From Burkholderiales bacterium (lineage in GTDB: Bacteria > Pseudomonadota > Gammaproteobacteria > Burkholderiales > Usitatibacteraceae): a stretch of 5,827 bases of DNA. Position 1 is the first letter of the stretch; each line of letters begins with the position of its first letter. Below, piece by piece: positions 5,632 through 5,827 of the stretch. The DNA lies in contig JAJAYN010000291.1 in NCBI GenBank assembly GCA_026786225.1, forward strand, positions 1 through 5,827, written 5' to 3'. The position numbers and the translations under genes are program-made. The notes below the pieces were generated by a model. That model saw nothing but the letters and a program-made list of their open reading frames with translations, made no database searches and was not told where the DNA came from.

Positions 5632-5827
5632 ATGCAAGAAATCTCCCAAAGCTTTTCACTCGCCTTCGCGCTGATCGTCTCATTCGATGGCGCGCTGCTT
5701 TCCATCGCCGGGCTCTCGCTGCGCGTGTCGGGTATCGCCGTGCTTGCCGCCTCGCTAATGGCTTTGCCGTTCGGTGCCTGGCTTGCATTGGCCAGATTTC
5801 CCGGTCGTCAGGGCGTCATTGCGATGC
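5632..5827 (+). CDS. tupB: TupB-like tungstate ABC transporter permease (N-terminal part, runs off window)
   Basis: The first 65 codons of an open frame that continues past the right edge. They read MQEISQSFSLAFALIVSFDG, followed by a first membrane helix carrying SLRVSGIAVLAASLMALPFG and ending in ALARFPGRQGV. This N-terminus, with LSLRVS and the ALARFPGR exit of the second hydrophobic stretch, is characteristic of the tungstate-specific permease group TupB (type I importer of the TupABC system). It differs from ModB. A stop codon at 5605-5607 in the same frame and no other ATG upstream make 5632 the start; no strong ribosome binding site precedes it. The ATPase (TupC) and binding protein (TupA) would be expected beyond the window. 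Membership in the type I permease superfamily is quite sure; tungstate rather than molybdate rests on resemblance. Confidence 0.75.
   Translation, partial: MQEISQSFSLAFALIVSFDGALLSIAGLSLRVSGIAVLAASLMALPFGAWLALARFPGRQGVIAM

Overview
The window comes from a proteobacterial chromosome: GC is roughly 60%, gene packing is tight, and the gene families are typical of Beta- or Gammaproteobacteria. The genus cannot be fixed from this sequence. There are six well-supported protein genes, a seventh cut off by the right edge, and one weaker small-ORF candidate. I see no rRNA, tRNA, insertion sequence, CRISPR array or phage gene.

Left part (1-2330, plus strand): a small CsbD-family stress protein gene (126-311) is followed by a 209-bp spacer holding two hairpins and a candidate promoter. 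Next is a complete CPA1-type Na+/H+ antiporter (521-2128). The roughly 200 bp after it contains a 14-bp perfect palindrome and a possible 47-codon ORF with a good ribosome binding site. The stop codon of that ORF overlaps the stop of the gene converging from the right.

Middle (2326-3569, minus strand): a YciI-like protein gene (2326-2634) with a clear ribosome binding site, a 149-bp spacer, then an ABC transporter ATPase (2784-3569).

Right part (2784-5827): a three-gene minus-strand group, probably one operon, reads in the order DNA-binding regulator with a PBP-like ligand domain (5531-4626), FecCD/MolB-type permease (4588-3569), MolC/FepC-type ATPase (3569-2784). Permease and ATPase overlap by one base (TAATG). 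Divergent from the regulator, across a 100-bp spacer, starts a TupB-like tungstate permease gene (5632 onward, cut at the right edge). The spacer holds a strong 14+14 inverted repeat and a good -10 box toward tupB, and is the likely control point.

Taken together, the right half looks like a molybdate/tungstate uptake locus. An intracellular one-component sensor with an oxyanion-type PBP domain appears to sit between two different ABC importers: a type II FecCD-like one on the left and a type I Tup-like one on the right. The type II system has no periplasmic binding protein gene in the window. The substrate assignment is inferred from family resemblance and context. These families are known, but their pairing around one sensor is the most interesting thing here.
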